Of a stretch of 64,000 bases of DNA, positions 27,126 to 36,358 are shown piece by piece (within the stretch, counting starts at the first letter, position 1; every line of letters begins with the position of its first letter). The notes beneath the pieces were generated by a model. That model did no database searches, was not told the origin of the DNA, and was given only the letters and a program-made list of their open reading frames with translations. The position numbers were made by a program, and so were the translations under genes. The stretch covers positions 124,001-188,000 of the forward strand of contig NZ_SOMG01000015.1 of assembly GCF_004402045.1 (NCBI RefSeq), written 5' to 3'. Source of the stretch: Lelliottia nimipressuralis (GTDB taxonomy: Bacteria; Pseudomonadota; Gammaproteobacteria; Enterobacterales; Enterobacteriaceae).

Positions 27126-27148
27126 AAATTAAAGATCCTGTGGATCAA
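27121..27148 (-). promoter_or_regulatory. Predicted promoter of the LacI-controlled sugar operon
   Basis: On the minus strand: TTGATC (27148-27143), 16 bases, TGTAAT (27126-27121), about 60 bases before the MFS start. The overlap with the distal operator supports it. The -35 box is imperfect. Confidence 0.55.
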
Positions 27149-27213
27149 AACAGATTTGGGAGGGGAGTCACGATATAGATTTTTTAATCAGCATCTGAAA
27201 ATGATTTGATTGG

Positions 27214-27237
27214 TTTTATAGCCTATTGGCTATAAAA
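27214..27237. promoter_or_regulatory. Palindromic operator before the second toxin-antitoxin pair
   Basis: TTTTATAGCC-TATT-GGCTATAAAA, perfect 10-base arms, 31 bases before the toxin start and covering a likely -10 box (TATAAA). It is the expected autoregulatory site of the antitoxin or toxin-antitoxin complex. Confidence 0.75.
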
Positions 27238-27268
27238 TAATATGGCGAGGAAGTGATAAGGAGAAACG

Positions 27269-27631
27269 ATGTGGGACATCGAAACAACGGACAGATTTGA
27301 TGAATGGTTTTATGATCAATCACTCGCATTAAAGGAAGACGTGCTTGCAGCAATGCATATTCTCGCTGAGTTTGGCCCCCAGCTTGGACGTCCCTATGTG
27401 GATACCGTAAAGGCTTCGGCCTATCCGAACATGAAAGAGTTACGAATTCAGCATACCGGAGATCCATTCAGGGCCTTCTTTGCTTTCGACCCGAGTCGCA
27501 AAGCTATTGTGCTCTGTGCCGGAGACAAGACTGGGTGCATTGAGAAGCGATTCTATAAAGAGATGATTAAGCTAGCTGACGCTGAGTTCAGCAAACATCT
27601 GGCGACTATGGAGGCCATATGGCAACGCTAA
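27269..27631 (+). CDS. RelE/HigB-superfamily toxin (Gp49-like)
   Basis: A 120-residue protein. The N-terminal WDIETTDRFDEWF and the core segment MKELRIQHTGDPFRAFFAFDPSRKAIVLCAGDKTG are typical of phage-derived Gp49-like HigB toxins, including the ELR strand and the helix KRFYKEMIKLADAEF. These cut mRNA on the ribosome. It is the first gene of the pair; the antitoxin start overlaps its last 13 bases. A perfect palindrome precedes it. The surroundings are AT-rich compared with the sugar operon and pheP, which fits acquisition. Confidence 0.86.
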   Translation: MWDIETTDRFDEWFYDQSLALKEDVLAAMHILAEFGPQLGRPYVDTVKASAYPNMKELRIQHTGDPFRAFFAFDPSRKAIVLCAGDKTGCIEKRFYKEMIKLADAEFSKHLATMEAIWQR

Positions 27632-27918
27632 AAGAACTTATGGCACAACAGAGTACGGAGAGTCAGGAACGCATTGCGACGAAAGTCGAAGAGATGCGCC
27701 GAATTGTTGCCCTGAATCAACTGCGGGATGAACTGAATGTCTCGCAAACGGAACTGGCCGCCGCGATGGGGGTAAAACAACCCACTGTAGCGAAAATCGA
27801 ACAGCCGGGTAACGATCCCCGGCTTTCAACACTCAAACGCTATGTCAGTGCCCTCGGCGGTGAACTGAGTATTGATGTGACGTTACCGAATGGGAAACGG
27901 ATAGCGTTTCAGATTTGA
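27619..27918 (+). CDS. HigA-like XRE antitoxin
   Basis: A 99-residue protein with the helix-turn-helix at about residues 40-75 (LNVSQTELAAAMGVKQPTVAKIEQ) and a C-terminal strand region (ELSIDVTLPNGKRIAFQI). It overlaps the toxin gene by 13 bases. It should neutralise the toxin and bind the palindrome at 27214-27237. Unlike the pair near 18 kb, no third gene is attached; a REP array follows. Confidence 0.85.
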   Translation: MATLKELMAQQSTESQERIATKVEEMRRIVALNQLRDELNVSQTELAAAMGVKQPTVAKIEQPGNDPRLSTLKRYVSALGGELSIDVTLPNGKRIAFQI

Positions 27919-27932
27919 TATTGCACGTTCCA

Positions 27933-28052
27933 GGCCGGGTGGCGGCTTCGCCTGACCCGGCCTACAAAATAATAACGGCCCCGAACATGTAGGCCCGGTA
28001 AGCGCAGCGCCACCGGGCGTGAAGGCGGATGCCCTCTCCCACAGGGAAAGGG
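27933..28052. repeat. REP/BIME cluster between the antitoxin and pheP
   Basis: Three palindromic units lie in order: GCCGGGT...ACCCGGC around 27934-27961, GCCCGGT...ACCGGGC at 27993-28018 in inverted relation, and a degenerate CCCTCTCCC/GGGAAAGGG hairpin at 28032-28052 followed by A8 (a T8 run for the minus-strand pheP transcript, so it may act as the pheP terminator). Confidence 0.85.
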
Positions 28053-28064
28053 AAAAAAAACGGG

Positions 28065-29453
28065 CTACTTTTTGCGTGAGAGCTTAAACGCGATAAACAG
28101 AAACACCACCCACACCGGCAGCAGCATCGCCGACAGACGCATGTCATCCATGGTGCACATCAGCACCAGAATCAGCCCCAGGAAAGCGATACAGATATAG
28201 TTGCCCGCCGGATAGAGCAGCGCCTTGAACTGCGTTTCGCGTCCCTTGCGGCGCATCGCGGCGCGAAAGCGCAGGTGCGCCAGGCAGATCATGATCCAGT
28301 TCAGCAGCAGCGTAGCGACAACCAGCGCCATCAGCAGGCCAAAGGCCTCTTTCGGCAGCAGGTAGTTGATCAGCACTACCAGCGACGTAATGGCACCAGA
28401 AAGCAGCAGGGAATTCACCGGCACGCCGCGACGGCTGACGCGGGTGAGGAATTTCGGCGCGTTGCCCTGCACCGAGAGGCCAAACAGCATACGGCTGTTG
28501 GAGTAGACGCCGCTATTGTAGACCGACAGTGACGCGACCAGGATAACGAAGTTCAGTGCAGAAGCGACCACGTTGCTGTTCAGATCGTGGAAAATCATCA
28601 CGAACGGGCTGCTGTCGGATTTCACTTCCACCCACGGATAGAGCGCCAGCAGCACCACCAGCGAGCCGATGTAGAACAGCAGAATACGGTACACCACCTG
28701 GTTAACCGCTTTTGGAATGCTCTTGTGCGGGTCGCGCGCTTCGGCGGCGGTAATGCCAATCAGCTCCAGCCCACCGAAGGAGAACATGATCACCGCCAGG
28801 GAGAGAATGAGCCCTTTCCAGCCGGTGGCGAGGAAGCCGCCGTGCTGCCACAGGTTGTCGATCGTGGCGCGCTCGCCGCCGTGGCCGGAAAACAGCAGCC
28901 AGAGACCAAAGCCGATCATGCCGATAATCGCCAGCACTTTAATCAGCGCAAACCAGAACTCGGTTTCACCGTACAGGCGCACGTTGACGAGGTTAATGGC
29001 GTTAATAATGATGAAGAAGGCCGCCGCCCAGATCCACGTCGGGACATCCGGTAGCCAGTACTGCATATAGATGCCGGCGGCGGTCAGCTCCGCCATCCCC
29101 ACCAGCACGAACATCACCCAGTAGTTCCAGCCGGAGAGGAAGCCTGCAAACGGACCCCAGTATTTATAAGCAAAGTGCGCGAAGGAGCCTGAAACCGGCT
29201 CTTCAACAACCATCTCGCCGAGCTGGCGCATGATCAGGAAGGCGATAACCCCGGCGATACCGTAACCCAGCAGAACCGCCGGGCCAGCCATCTGAATAGC
29301 GGGGCCGATGCCGAGAAACAGCCCGGTACCGATCGCGCCGCCAAGGGCAATTAACTGAATATGTCGATTTTGCAAACCACGTTGCAGCGTCGGATTCTGA
29401 TCCGACGAGGCTTCAGCGCTACCATGGCCTGAAGCGGATGACGCGTCTTTCAC
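28065..29453 (-). CDS. pheP: PheP, phenylalanine-specific permease
   Basis: A 462-residue amino acid/polyamine/organocation transporter with 12 membrane segments. The hallmark LIALGGAIGTGLFLGIGPAI in TM1, the segment GEMVVEEPVSGSFAHFAYKYWG and FSFGGLELIGITAAEARDP later place it with AroP/PheP. The N-terminal tail of about 25 residues and the overall sequence match E. coli PheP, and its neighbour is ybdG, as in E. coli, allowing for the insertions. It imports phenylalanine with protons across the inner membrane. Confidence 0.93.
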   Translation of the reverse strand: MKDASSASGHGSAEASSDQNPTLQRGLQNRHIQLIALGGAIGTGLFLGIGPAIQMAGPAVLLGYGIAGVIAFLIMRQLGEMVVEEPVSGSFAHFAYKYWGPFAGFLSGWNYWVMFVLVGMAELTAAGIYMQYWLPDVPTWIWAAAFFIIINAINLVNVRLYGETEFWFALIKVLAIIGMIGFGLWLLFSGHGGERATIDNLWQHGGFLATGWKGLILSLAVIMFSFGGLELIGITAAEARDPHKSIPKAVNQVVYRILLFYIGSLVVLLALYPWVEVKSDSSPFVMIFHDLNSNVVASALNFVILVASLSVYNSGVYSNSRMLFGLSVQGNAPKFLTRVSRRGVPVNSLLLSGAITSLVVLINYLLPKEAFGLLMALVVATLLLNWIMICLAHLRFRAAMRRKGRETQFKALLYPAGNYICIAFLGLILVLMCTMDDMRLSAMLLPVWVVFLFIAFKLSRKK

Positions 29454-29556
29454 GTCCTACCCCTGTCTCTTTTTTAGAAGGGGCACGTTTTAACACTTCA
29501 TGCTGGAGGTAGCAAGGGATTGGGGCATCCCTGCCCCGGATAACGAGGTGGAACGC

Positions 29557-31743
29557 TTAGAACTCGTAGCCAACCGAGACCTTAAAGGTCCGCGGTTCAC
29601 CCTGAGTGATGTAGGTGCCGGAATCGTCCACGCTGGCCCAGTAGTTTTCGTTGGTCACGTTGTCGATGCCCGCGCGAACCGTCATCTGGTTTGCATTGTG
29701 GTTCACCGCGAAGCGATAGCGCATCCCCAGATCCAGCGTGGTGTAGCTGTCGAGCTTTTTGCTGTTCGCGAGGTCGGCATACTGCGTGCCGGAGTGGTTT
29801 ACGCGCGCGGTCGCGGTCAGGCCATCAATCGGTTTAATGTCATATTCCGCACCCAGCACGGCGTAGAAGTTCGGGACACCGATCGCGTCATTACCCTGGT
29901 TGAGACCGTTATTGGTTTTGGTCAGCTCCGCCTGTAGCCAGGTGGCGCTGGCGTTGAGACGCATCCCCAGCACCGGCTCGCCAAACACATTCAGCTCAAC
30001 GCCGCGGTTGCGCTGCTCGGCGTCCAGGCCGTAATGCTTCGTCTGGCTGTCGAGAATAGCGGAAGGCATTTTGATTTCGAACAGCGCCAGAGAGCCGCCT
30101 ACGCGACCGAAGTCGGCCTTCACGCCCACTTCATTCTGCTTAGAGTGAACGATACCGGTGCTCTGGCCGTAGTTAGTGGCGCTGTCAGGTGCGTTTTTAC
30201 CCGGCTGCAGCGCTTCGGTATGGTTAGCATAGAGGGAGATTTGCTCCCACGGCTTGTAGACCACGCCGTAGGTTGGCATCCAGCGGCTGCCGTCGAAGCC
30301 GTCCGCGTCGTTTTCCGCACCGGTGATTTTGTTATACCCGCGGATGACCACTTTCTGGTGGCGCGCCCCGGCGGTGAACAACAGCTTATCGTCCAGTACG
30401 CCCAGCGTATCGCTCAGCAGCCAGCCCTGGGTTCGGGTGCGTCCGCTGGTCAGCGGATCGCTGTACTTTCCACCAGAGCCGTTGAAGTTGGTACTGTCCG
30501 GCATATCGACGCCGGTGTTGTGGTAGATGTTGGTCGTCGGGTTATCCTTCGCTGCCGACATTTTCCACGCGATTTTTTCGTTTTTCGTCATCGCTGAATA
30601 GCCGACGTTCACCTTATGCGACACAAAGCCGGTAGTAAAGTTACCGCGAATACCCGCCATACCGCTGACGGCGTCGCTGATGCGGTTGGTGTCGAGGCGG
30701 CTGACCGTCGCCTTACCGCTTTTATCAACCAGCTTCGGTGCGCTGTAGGTGCCTTCCTCGTGCGCGTGCTGGGCACCCAGGCCGGTATAGACCGTCCAGC
30801 TGTCGCTGATGTCGTACTCGCTGCGCCACATCCCAAACTCGTTCTCAATATTGCTGTAGGCCCACTTCTGCGAGATGTTGCGATCGTTTTTCGGCGGCTC
30901 GGGCACGAAATCCACCGCCGAAATATTGACGCTGGTCGGGCTGCCGTGGAAGGTCTTTTTCTGATAGCCCAGATCCAGCGAGGTGCGCAAGCGGTCGCCT
31001 TTGTAATCGATGCCGGTTGAAAGCAGCGTGGTGCGGCGGCGATCGTTGGGTACACCGGTTTCCCCTTCGCGATGGACCAGGTTCACCCGCGCGCCAAGCT
31101 GGTCGCTGTCGCCATAGCGACGACCCGCATCCAGAGTGGTACCAATCTGTGAATCCGAGGTGTAGTCGACCCCGACTTTCGCCTGCGGGATCTCGCCCGC
31201 GTGTTTTGGCTCAAGGTTGATCATCCCGCCCACGCCGGAGCTCGCCGCGCCGTTCATCAGGGCGTTTGCCCCTTTGAAGATCTCAATGCGATCGACCATC
31301 TGGGCATCCACCACCTGCCGCGGCAGAACGCCGGACAGCCCGCCAAAGGTCATGTCGTCGCCGTCGAACTTCAGGCCGCGGATGCGGTAAGTTTCCGCGC
31401 TGTTGCCGTAGCCCTGAACGAACTGTACCCCCGCGTCGTTGGCGACAACGTCAGCGATGGTTTTCGCCTGCTGGTCTTCCACCAGCTTCGAGGTGTAGCT
31501 GATGATGTTGAACGGCACATCCATGGCGTTCTGCTGGCCGAGCATCCCCATACGCCCGCCGTTCGCGACCTGTCCGTCAAGGAAGGCTGGCACTGGCTGG
31601 TTACCGCCGGGTTTAAAATCGCTGGCAGGTGCAGACTGCACAACAATGGTGTCTTCTTTTTTATCGTCCGCCGCGTAAGCGGAATGTGTCACCGCGCCAA
31701 CGGCGAGCGCCAGCAGCGTTTTGTGTATTTTGGTGTTGTTCAT
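29557..31743 (-). CDS. TonB-dependent siderophore receptor (hydroxamate-type candidate)
   Basis: A 728-residue outer-membrane receptor. It has a signal peptide of about 24 residues ending SAYA, a TonB box-like DTIVVQSA, a plug domain (about residues 60-190, with VQGYGNSAETYRIRGLKFDG and RIEIFKGANALMNG), then a 22-strand barrel ending in the C-terminal Phe (VSVGYEF). The plug and barrel resemble FoxA/FcuA-type receptors for hydroxamate siderophores, but the ligand is not certain. The start at 31743 gives a clean signal peptide. A Fur-box-like site lies about 75 bases upstream. Confidence 0.9.
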   Translation of the reverse strand: MNNTKIHKTLLALAVGAVTHSAYAADDKKEDTIVVQSAPASDFKPGGNQPVPAFLDGQVANGGRMGMLGQQNAMDVPFNIISYTSKLVEDQQAKTIADVVANDAGVQFVQGYGNSAETYRIRGLKFDGDDMTFGGLSGVLPRQVVDAQMVDRIEIFKGANALMNGAASSGVGGMINLEPKHAGEIPQAKVGVDYTSDSQIGTTLDAGRRYGDSDQLGARVNLVHREGETGVPNDRRRTTLLSTGIDYKGDRLRTSLDLGYQKKTFHGSPTSVNISAVDFVPEPPKNDRNISQKWAYSNIENEFGMWRSEYDISDSWTVYTGLGAQHAHEEGTYSAPKLVDKSGKATVSRLDTNRISDAVSGMAGIRGNFTTGFVSHKVNVGYSAMTKNEKIAWKMSAAKDNPTTNIYHNTGVDMPDSTNFNGSGGKYSDPLTSGRTRTQGWLLSDTLGVLDDKLLFTAGARHQKVVIRGYNKITGAENDADGFDGSRWMPTYGVVYKPWEQISLYANHTEALQPGKNAPDSATNYGQSTGIVHSKQNEVGVKADFGRVGGSLALFEIKMPSAILDSQTKHYGLDAEQRNRGVELNVFGEPVLGMRLNASATWLQAELTKTNNGLNQGNDAIGVPNFYAVLGAEYDIKPIDGLTATARVNHSGTQYADLANSKKLDSYTTLDLGMRYRFAVNHNANQMTVRAGIDNVTNENYWASVDDSGTYITQGEPRTFKVSVGYEF

Positions 31744-31817
31744 CGTTAACTCATTCGAAAGTGCGCGCAAAAATGGCCCGTTATCGGGCCTTAGAATATA
31801 TTGGTTGCAATGCAAAT

Positions 31818-31836
31818 GAGAACTATACGCATTATC
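31818..31836. promoter_or_regulatory. Fur-box-like site before the TonB receptor
   Basis: GAGAACTATACGCATTATC matches the 19-base Fur consensus at 14 of 19 positions, about 75 bases upstream of the receptor start. This fits iron repression of the receptor. Confidence 0.65.
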
Positions 31837-31898
31837 TATGCGTTAGCAAGTATAACCGCGTACGGGAGGGAAGCGTGGCGAGAGAAGATGAAGAACAA

Positions 31899-31917
31899 CC
31901 ACCCCATAATGGGGTGG
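31899..31917. terminator. Hairpin after the DUF1471 gene
   Basis: CCACCCCAT-A-ATGGGGTGG, perfect 9-base arms with a single central base. On the minus strand it lies just after the DUF1471 stop and is followed by the weak T tract TTGTTCTT. It probably ends that transcript, although the loop is very short. Confidence 0.55.
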
Positions 31918-31928
31918 CCGCAATGACG

Positions 31929-32204
31929 TTATTTTTTCTTGTAAATATTGGCCGTACCGTGAATTTTATTGTTGGTGTTCCCGGAAGTGAGCACCAGGAC
32001 ATCCGCGCCTTTTTTATCGGCTTTCTCAATCAGTTCTTTTTTTGCATCATCAACCGATACCTCATTCGAGGTGTTTACCGTACCGATTTTTTTATACTGA
32101 GACGCAACTTTCTTGAACTCGCTTTTAGTCAGTAGCTGTGCAGCAAAAGCATTGGTCGTAAACAGTAACGCCGTTCCCAACAAAATAGCAGTCGTCTTTT
32201 TCAT
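31929..32204 (-). CDS. DUF1471 (YhcN/BhsA/McbA-like) periplasmic stress protein
   Basis: A 91-residue protein with a signal peptide (residues 1-21, ending NAFA) and a mature DUF1471 fold: [38 protein letters not shown], then [10 protein letters not shown]. Family members (BhsA, McbA, YhcN) are envelope stress or biofilm-related proteins of uncertain mechanism. It sits between two iron-uptake units without an obvious link to them. A second, shorter DUF1471 gene is at 54788. The ribosome site is AAGGAAAAAGGTT. Confidence 0.85.
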   Translation of the reverse strand: MKKTTAILLGTALLFTTNAFAAQLLTKSEFKKVASQYKKIGTVNTSNEVSVDDAKKELIEKADKKGADVLVLTSGNTNNKIHGTANIYKKK

Positions 32205-32238
32205 AACCTTTTTCCTTGAGATTAATCAGCAACTACAA

Positions 32239-32266
32239 AAAACCTCACACTGGATGGTGAGGTTTT
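32239..32266 (-). terminator. Terminator of the fbpABC operon
   Basis: On the minus strand AAAACCTCAC-loop-GTGAGGTTTT, 10-base arms followed by more T residues, about 90 bases after the fbpC stop. A good intrinsic terminator. Confidence 0.8.
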
Positions 32267-32353
32267 ATGAGCATGGTAGAGAATCTGAGGAAATGCCATA
32301 CGTTCGGGAAAATTCTTTTATAACAACCCGTTGCATGAAATTACTAACGAATA

Positions 32354-33385
32354 TTAAGAATATTGGAATACGCGCGCGGAGCCAGCAATATCAATGCGTA
32401 CCGCCGTGCCGGGGTTCCATCCTGGCTGGCTTACGGTTTTCAGAATAACAGGTTGTTGCTCCCCGGCTAACGCAAGGGTGAGCGTCGACAGCTGGCCGGT
32501 AAAGTCCACGTCAAGAATGGAGATCGGGCTTTCATGCGAGGCACATGCCGTCACGCTCAGTTGTTCCGGGCGCAGCATCACTCTGCCCTGTCCTGTCGCA
32601 TGGGCATTATCCGTGGGCACCTCGCCCAGCGCGCACACGGCGTAGCCCGCGGTGAGCTCTGCCGGCAGGATCAACGCATCGCCAAGAAACAGCGCCGTCT
32701 CTTCGTCAACGGGACGGGTGTAGACCTCATAAGGCGTCCCGACCTGCGTGAAGCGTCCGGAACGCATGACGGCAACCTGAGTGGCAAAGGACAACGCTTC
32801 GTTCTGATCGTGGGTGACCAGAATCGAGGCCACGCCCGCTTCAGCCAGCAGATCGGCCGTGGCTTTACGCGTCATGGCCCGCAGGCCGGTATCCAGCGCC
32901 GAGAACGGTTCATCCAGCAGCATCACTGAAGGACGCTGGGCCAGCGCGCGGGCAAGGGCCACGCGCTGCTGCTGTCCGCCGGAAATCTCATGGGGCCAGT
33001 GCGTCGCGAGCTGCTTGTCCAGAGAGACCATCTCCATCAGCGCCTCAACGCGCTGGCGCTTCTCGTGGCGGGTACCGTCCAGCCCCCAGGCAATGTTATC
33101 TGCCACATTGAGGTGCGGGAACAGCGCGCCCTCCTGAGGCACAAAACCGATCCGGCGCAGGTGGGCGGGAACAAAACTGTTTTCATCGAACAGCGTTCTC
33201 CCCTGCATGACAATGCGCCCGGTGTCTGGCGTTTCAAACCCGGCAAGAATACGCAGCAGCGTGGTTTTACCCGACCCGGATGGCCCGACAATGGCCGTCC
33301 TGCTCCCCGGCGCAACGCTCAGGTTTAAGCTGTCGAGCACCTGCACGTCAGAAAACGATTTAGAAATGGCGGTTAATTCAAGCAT
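32354..33385 (-). CDS. fbpC: FbpC-like ferric iron ABC transporter ATPase
   Basis: A 343-residue ATPase: Walker A GPSGSGKTTLLRIL (about residues 36-49), Q-loop region, signature ISGGQQQRVALARAL, Walker B VMLLDEPFSALD, H-loop VTHDQNEAL, then a C-terminal TOBE-like regulatory domain (MLRPEQLSV). It powers uptake of Fe3+ with FbpB. Its ATG is one base after the fbpB stop. The frame starting five codons earlier overlaps fbpB and has no better site. Confidence 0.88.
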   Translation of the reverse strand: MLELTAISKSFSDVQVLDSLNLSVAPGSRTAIVGPSGSGKTTLLRILAGFETPDTGRIVMQGRTLFDENSFVPAHLRRIGFVPQEGALFPHLNVADNIAWGLDGTRHEKRQRVEALMEMVSLDKQLATHWPHEISGGQQQRVALARALAQRPSVMLLDEPFSALDTGLRAMTRKATADLLAEAGVASILVTHDQNEALSFATQVAVMRSGRFTQVGTPYEVYTRPVDEETALFLGDALILPAELTAGYAVCALGEVPTDNAHATGQGRVMLRPEQLSVTACASHESPISILDVDFTGQLSTLTLALAGEQQPVILKTVSQPGWNPGTAVRIDIAGSARVFQYS

Positions 33386-33386
33386 G

Positions 33387-34961
33387 TCATAGCCCTGCAA
33401 TTTTCTTCGACTGCATATAGAGAATGGCGGTCAGCGGGAGGGAAATCAGGATCATCAGCATCGCGTAAGGCGCGGCAGCCACATAATCGATTTCACTGGT
33501 CAGCGCCCAGAATCCGGTGGAGAGCGTGCGCGTGCCCAGTGGAGAGAGCAACAGCGTGGCGGTCAATTCGTTGCTGACGCCGAGGAAAACCAGCGCTGCC
33601 CCCGCCGCCGCACCCGGCGCGGCCAGCCGCATCGTGACGCTCCAGAGCGCCTTCGCTGGCGTGCTGCCCAGGCTGCGCGCCACGTTTTCCAGCTCGACCG
33701 GCGCCTGCGCAATCCCCGCCCGCAGGTTGATGAGCGCACGGGGCATAAACATCAGCAGGTAGGCAAGGAACAAGGTAATTTCCGTCTGGTAAATGGGACG
33801 GGCGTAATGAATGGTGACGGTGACCAGGGCGAGCGCCGTGACAATCCCCGGCAGTGAGCTGGTGATATAGATGCACCCTTCCAGCATCCGGAAGATGCGG
33901 TGCGGATAGCGAATACCGAGCCACGCGATGGGGATCACGCACGCCGTAGTCAGCAGGGCTCCGCCCACGCCAAGCATCAGCGTCTGGCGCAGCGAGTGCC
34001 AGAGATCGGCGCTCATCCAGTTTTGTACGCCGCCGAGCCAAATCCAGCGGCACAGAACAATTAACGGCACGCCCAGCGCCAGCACGATCAGCACGATGAA
34101 AAACAGCTGACCCAGCGCGGCGGCCGCAGGCTTCAACGGCCTGCGTTTCTGCTCGCGCGCGGCCCCGGCGCCAATGCGCGCGTAGCGTGCTTTTCCACGC
34201 GTCACGCCTTCCAACACTAAAATAGCCAGGCAGCACAAGGCCAGCACGCCCGCCAGCATGTTCGCTGCCGGGCCGCTGAAGGTAGACTGGAACTGGTCAT
34301 AAATCGCCGTGGTGAAGGTATCAAAGCGGATCATCACGTACAGGCCATATTCCGCCAGCAGGTGCAGCGCCACCAGCAGCGCGCCGCCGCAGATAGCCAG
34401 CTTGAGCTGGGGCAGCACCACGCGGAAAAAGACCCGCCACGGCGGCGTGCCGAGCGACGCGGCAACATCTTCGAGCGTCGGGTCAAGACGGCGCAGCACA
34501 GCCGCAACCGGCATGTAGATAAACGGATAGTAGGCAAGAACGGAAAGGAACACGCCTGCGGAGAGCCCGTGCATCGACGGGACAACGCTCACCCAGGCAT
34601 AGCTTTGCACAAACGCCGGGATCGCCAGCGGGGCCACCGCCAGCGCAGACCAAATCCCCCGCCCGGCAAGCTGCGTGCGCTCGGTGAGCCAGGCGATCGC
34701 CACACCCGTCACGATACAGAGCGGTACCGCTAAAGCCGTCAGCCACAGCGTGTTGCTGAGGAGTTCAGCAACACGCGGGCGGAACACCAGCGCCTTAATG
34801 GTTTCCCAGCCCGTCTCAATGCCAATGGCAATGATAAAACCCAAAGGCAGAAGCGCCATTAATGAAAACAATACAGCTAACGCAACCATCGGCAGTGCAG
34901 GACGCCTGCGGGCAGGCTCCTGCACTCTGTTTTTTCCGATGTCGAGACTCAGACCAGACAT
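33387..34961 (-). CDS. fbpB: FbpB-like ferric iron ABC transporter permease
   Basis: A 524-residue protein with about 12 membrane segments in two fused halves, each with a BPD_transp_1 EAA loop ([24 protein letters not shown] in the first, [24 protein letters not shown] in the second). This double-permease format is characteristic of SfuB/FbpB iron(III) transporters. It lies between the binding protein (24 bases upstream) and the ATPase (1 base downstream). Confidence 0.9.
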   Translation of the reverse strand: MSGLSLDIGKNRVQEPARRRPALPMVALAVLFSLMALLPLGFIIAIGIETGWETIKALVFRPRVAELLSNTLWLTALAVPLCIVTGVAIAWLTERTQLAGRGIWSALAVAPLAIPAFVQSYAWVSVVPSMHGLSAGVFLSVLAYYPFIYMPVAAVLRRLDPTLEDVAASLGTPPWRVFFRVVLPQLKLAICGGALLVALHLLAEYGLYVMIRFDTFTTAIYDQFQSTFSGPAANMLAGVLALCCLAILVLEGVTRGKARYARIGAGAAREQKRRPLKPAAAALGQLFFIVLIVLALGVPLIVLCRWIWLGGVQNWMSADLWHSLRQTLMLGVGGALLTTACVIPIAWLGIRYPHRIFRMLEGCIYITSSLPGIVTALALVTVTIHYARPIYQTEITLFLAYLLMFMPRALINLRAGIAQAPVELENVARSLGSTPAKALWSVTMRLAAPGAAAGAALVFLGVSNELTATLLLSPLGTRTLSTGFWALTSEIDYVAAAPYAMLMILISLPLTAILYMQSKKIAGL

Positions 34962-34985
34962 AAGACCTTCACTTCACTCTCAGGA

Positions 34986-36002
34986 TCACAGCAGGCCGGC
35001 TTGCGTCATCAGCTCGATAACTTTTTTACTGTTGAGCGCTGAAGGTTCAACTTTCGGTGCATCAAGATCTTTCAGCGGAACCAGTTTCGGGTTTGAGGCC
35101 GCGTTCACGCCCACGGCGTATTCAAAGGCATTGTTGGTACGCAGACTTTCCTGACCTTCTTTACCGGTAATGTATTTGATGAAGGCCTGCGCCTGCGCTT
35201 TGTGTTTGCTGGACGCCAGCACACCACCACCAGAGAGGCTAACAAACGCGCCCGGATCCTGGTGTTTGAAGTAATAGAGTTTGGTGTTTTTGCTGTTTTC
35301 GCCCGTTTTGGACTGATCGACAAAGCGGTAATAGTGATAGATCACGCCGCCATCAATCTGGCCGGCATTGACCGCTTTCATCACGGTGCTGTTGCCTTTA
35401 TAGGCAACGAAATTGGCTTTCATCGCCTTGAGCCATTCCAGGGTAGCCTGCTCGCCTTTCAGGGCCAGCATTGCGCTCACGATGGCCTGGAAATCCGCGC
35501 CTGACGGTGATGCCGCCCAGCGGCCTTTCCACTCGGGTTTTGCCAGATCCATCAGCGATTTAGGCAGCTGCTGTTCGCTCAGTTTTTCCGGGTTATAGAC
35601 AAACACCGTGCTGCGGGCGGCGATGCCGATCCAGCGACCGTGCGCCGGACGATATTCCGCCGGTACCTGCTTCAGGGTGTCTGCCTCCAGCGGCGCAAAC
35701 AGGTTGGCATTATCCACCAGCACCATTGACGGCGAGTTCTCGGTCAGGAATACGTCAGCCGGGGATGCGCTGCCTTCCTGAACCAGCTGGTTACCCAGCT
35801 CGCTGTCATCGCCGTTACGCAAAGTCACTTTGATGCCGGTTTCTTTGGTAAAACCGTCAACCCACGACTTCACCAGGTTTTCATGCTGCGCGTTATAGAC
35901 AACGATACCTTCGTTGTTTTCGGCAGCAACCGATTGTGTAGAAAGGAAAAGTGATGAAGACAACAAGGCAAGCGAGAAGCAGGACAGCAGGCGAGAATTC
36001 AT
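34986..36002 (-). CDS. fbpA: FbpA/SfuA-like periplasmic Fe3+-binding protein
   Basis: A 338-residue extracytoplasmic binding protein with a signal peptide (about 26 residues, ending SVAA) and the iron-binding family start IVVYNAQHENLV. The mature chain keeps DVFLTENSP and the tyrosine pair of iron binding (GGVIYHYYRFVDQ). AAGGAT sits 7 bases before the ATG at 36002; an ATG two codons earlier is too close to it. First gene of fbpABC, with a strong Fur box upstream. It binds ferric ion in the periplasm and delivers it to FbpBC. Confidence 0.92.
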   Translation of the reverse strand: MNSRLLSCFSLALLSSSLFLSTQSVAAENNEGIVVYNAQHENLVKSWVDGFTKETGIKVTLRNGDDSELGNQLVQEGSASPADVFLTENSPSMVLVDNANLFAPLEADTLKQVPAEYRPAHGRWIGIAARSTVFVYNPEKLSEQQLPKSLMDLAKPEWKGRWAASPSGADFQAIVSAMLALKGEQATLEWLKAMKANFVAYKGNSTVMKAVNAGQIDGGVIYHYYRFVDQSKTGENSKNTKLYYFKHQDPGAFVSLSGGGVLASSKHKAQAQAFIKYITGKEGQESLRTNNAFEYAVGVNAASNPKLVPLKDLDAPKVEPSALNSKKVIELMTQAGLL

Positions 36003-36075
36003 GAACATATCCTTAATAGACCAACGGGAGTAACCACTCATAGCTTTGTGGGAGAGGATTAAATCATACAACAAC

Positions 36076-36094
36076 GCTAATGATAATTAGTATC
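36076..36094. promoter_or_regulatory. Fur box before fbpABC
   Basis: GCTAATGATAATTAGTATC matches the consensus GATAATGATAATCATTATC at 16 of 19 positions, about 75 bases before the fbpA start. This is strong evidence for iron-dependent repression of the operon. The rest of the stretch from 36003 to 36280 holds no gene that I can see. Confidence 0.85.
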
Positions 36095-36281
36095 AATCGA
36101 GTTTAGACGTAAAAGTGTAAAATTTCTTTATTGCTGGTTTTAGAATGATAAAAACCCAAATTTTAATCCGAGATAATTTTTAGATTAAGAAAGCCTTAAG
36201 CCTGCCCGCAATGAAATCCATTAGCCTTCTATTCATTCTGACGCGAAGTGAAATTTGTTATTTACGCGCCCGGCATATATA

Positions 36282-36309
36282 AAAAAGCCCCGATGTTTCG
36301 GGGCTTTTT
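36282..36309. terminator. Bidirectional-looking terminator between CPBP gene and fbpA
   Basis: AAAAAGCCCCG-ATGTTT-CGGGGCTTTTT: 11-base arms with an A tract on one side and a T tract on the other. It lies about 50 bases after the CPBP stop (minus strand). Confidence 0.85.
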
Positions 36310-36358
36310 ATGCTTATCCAGAAGTAGCCAAATTATAAGGCTACTATTAAAAAACGCA

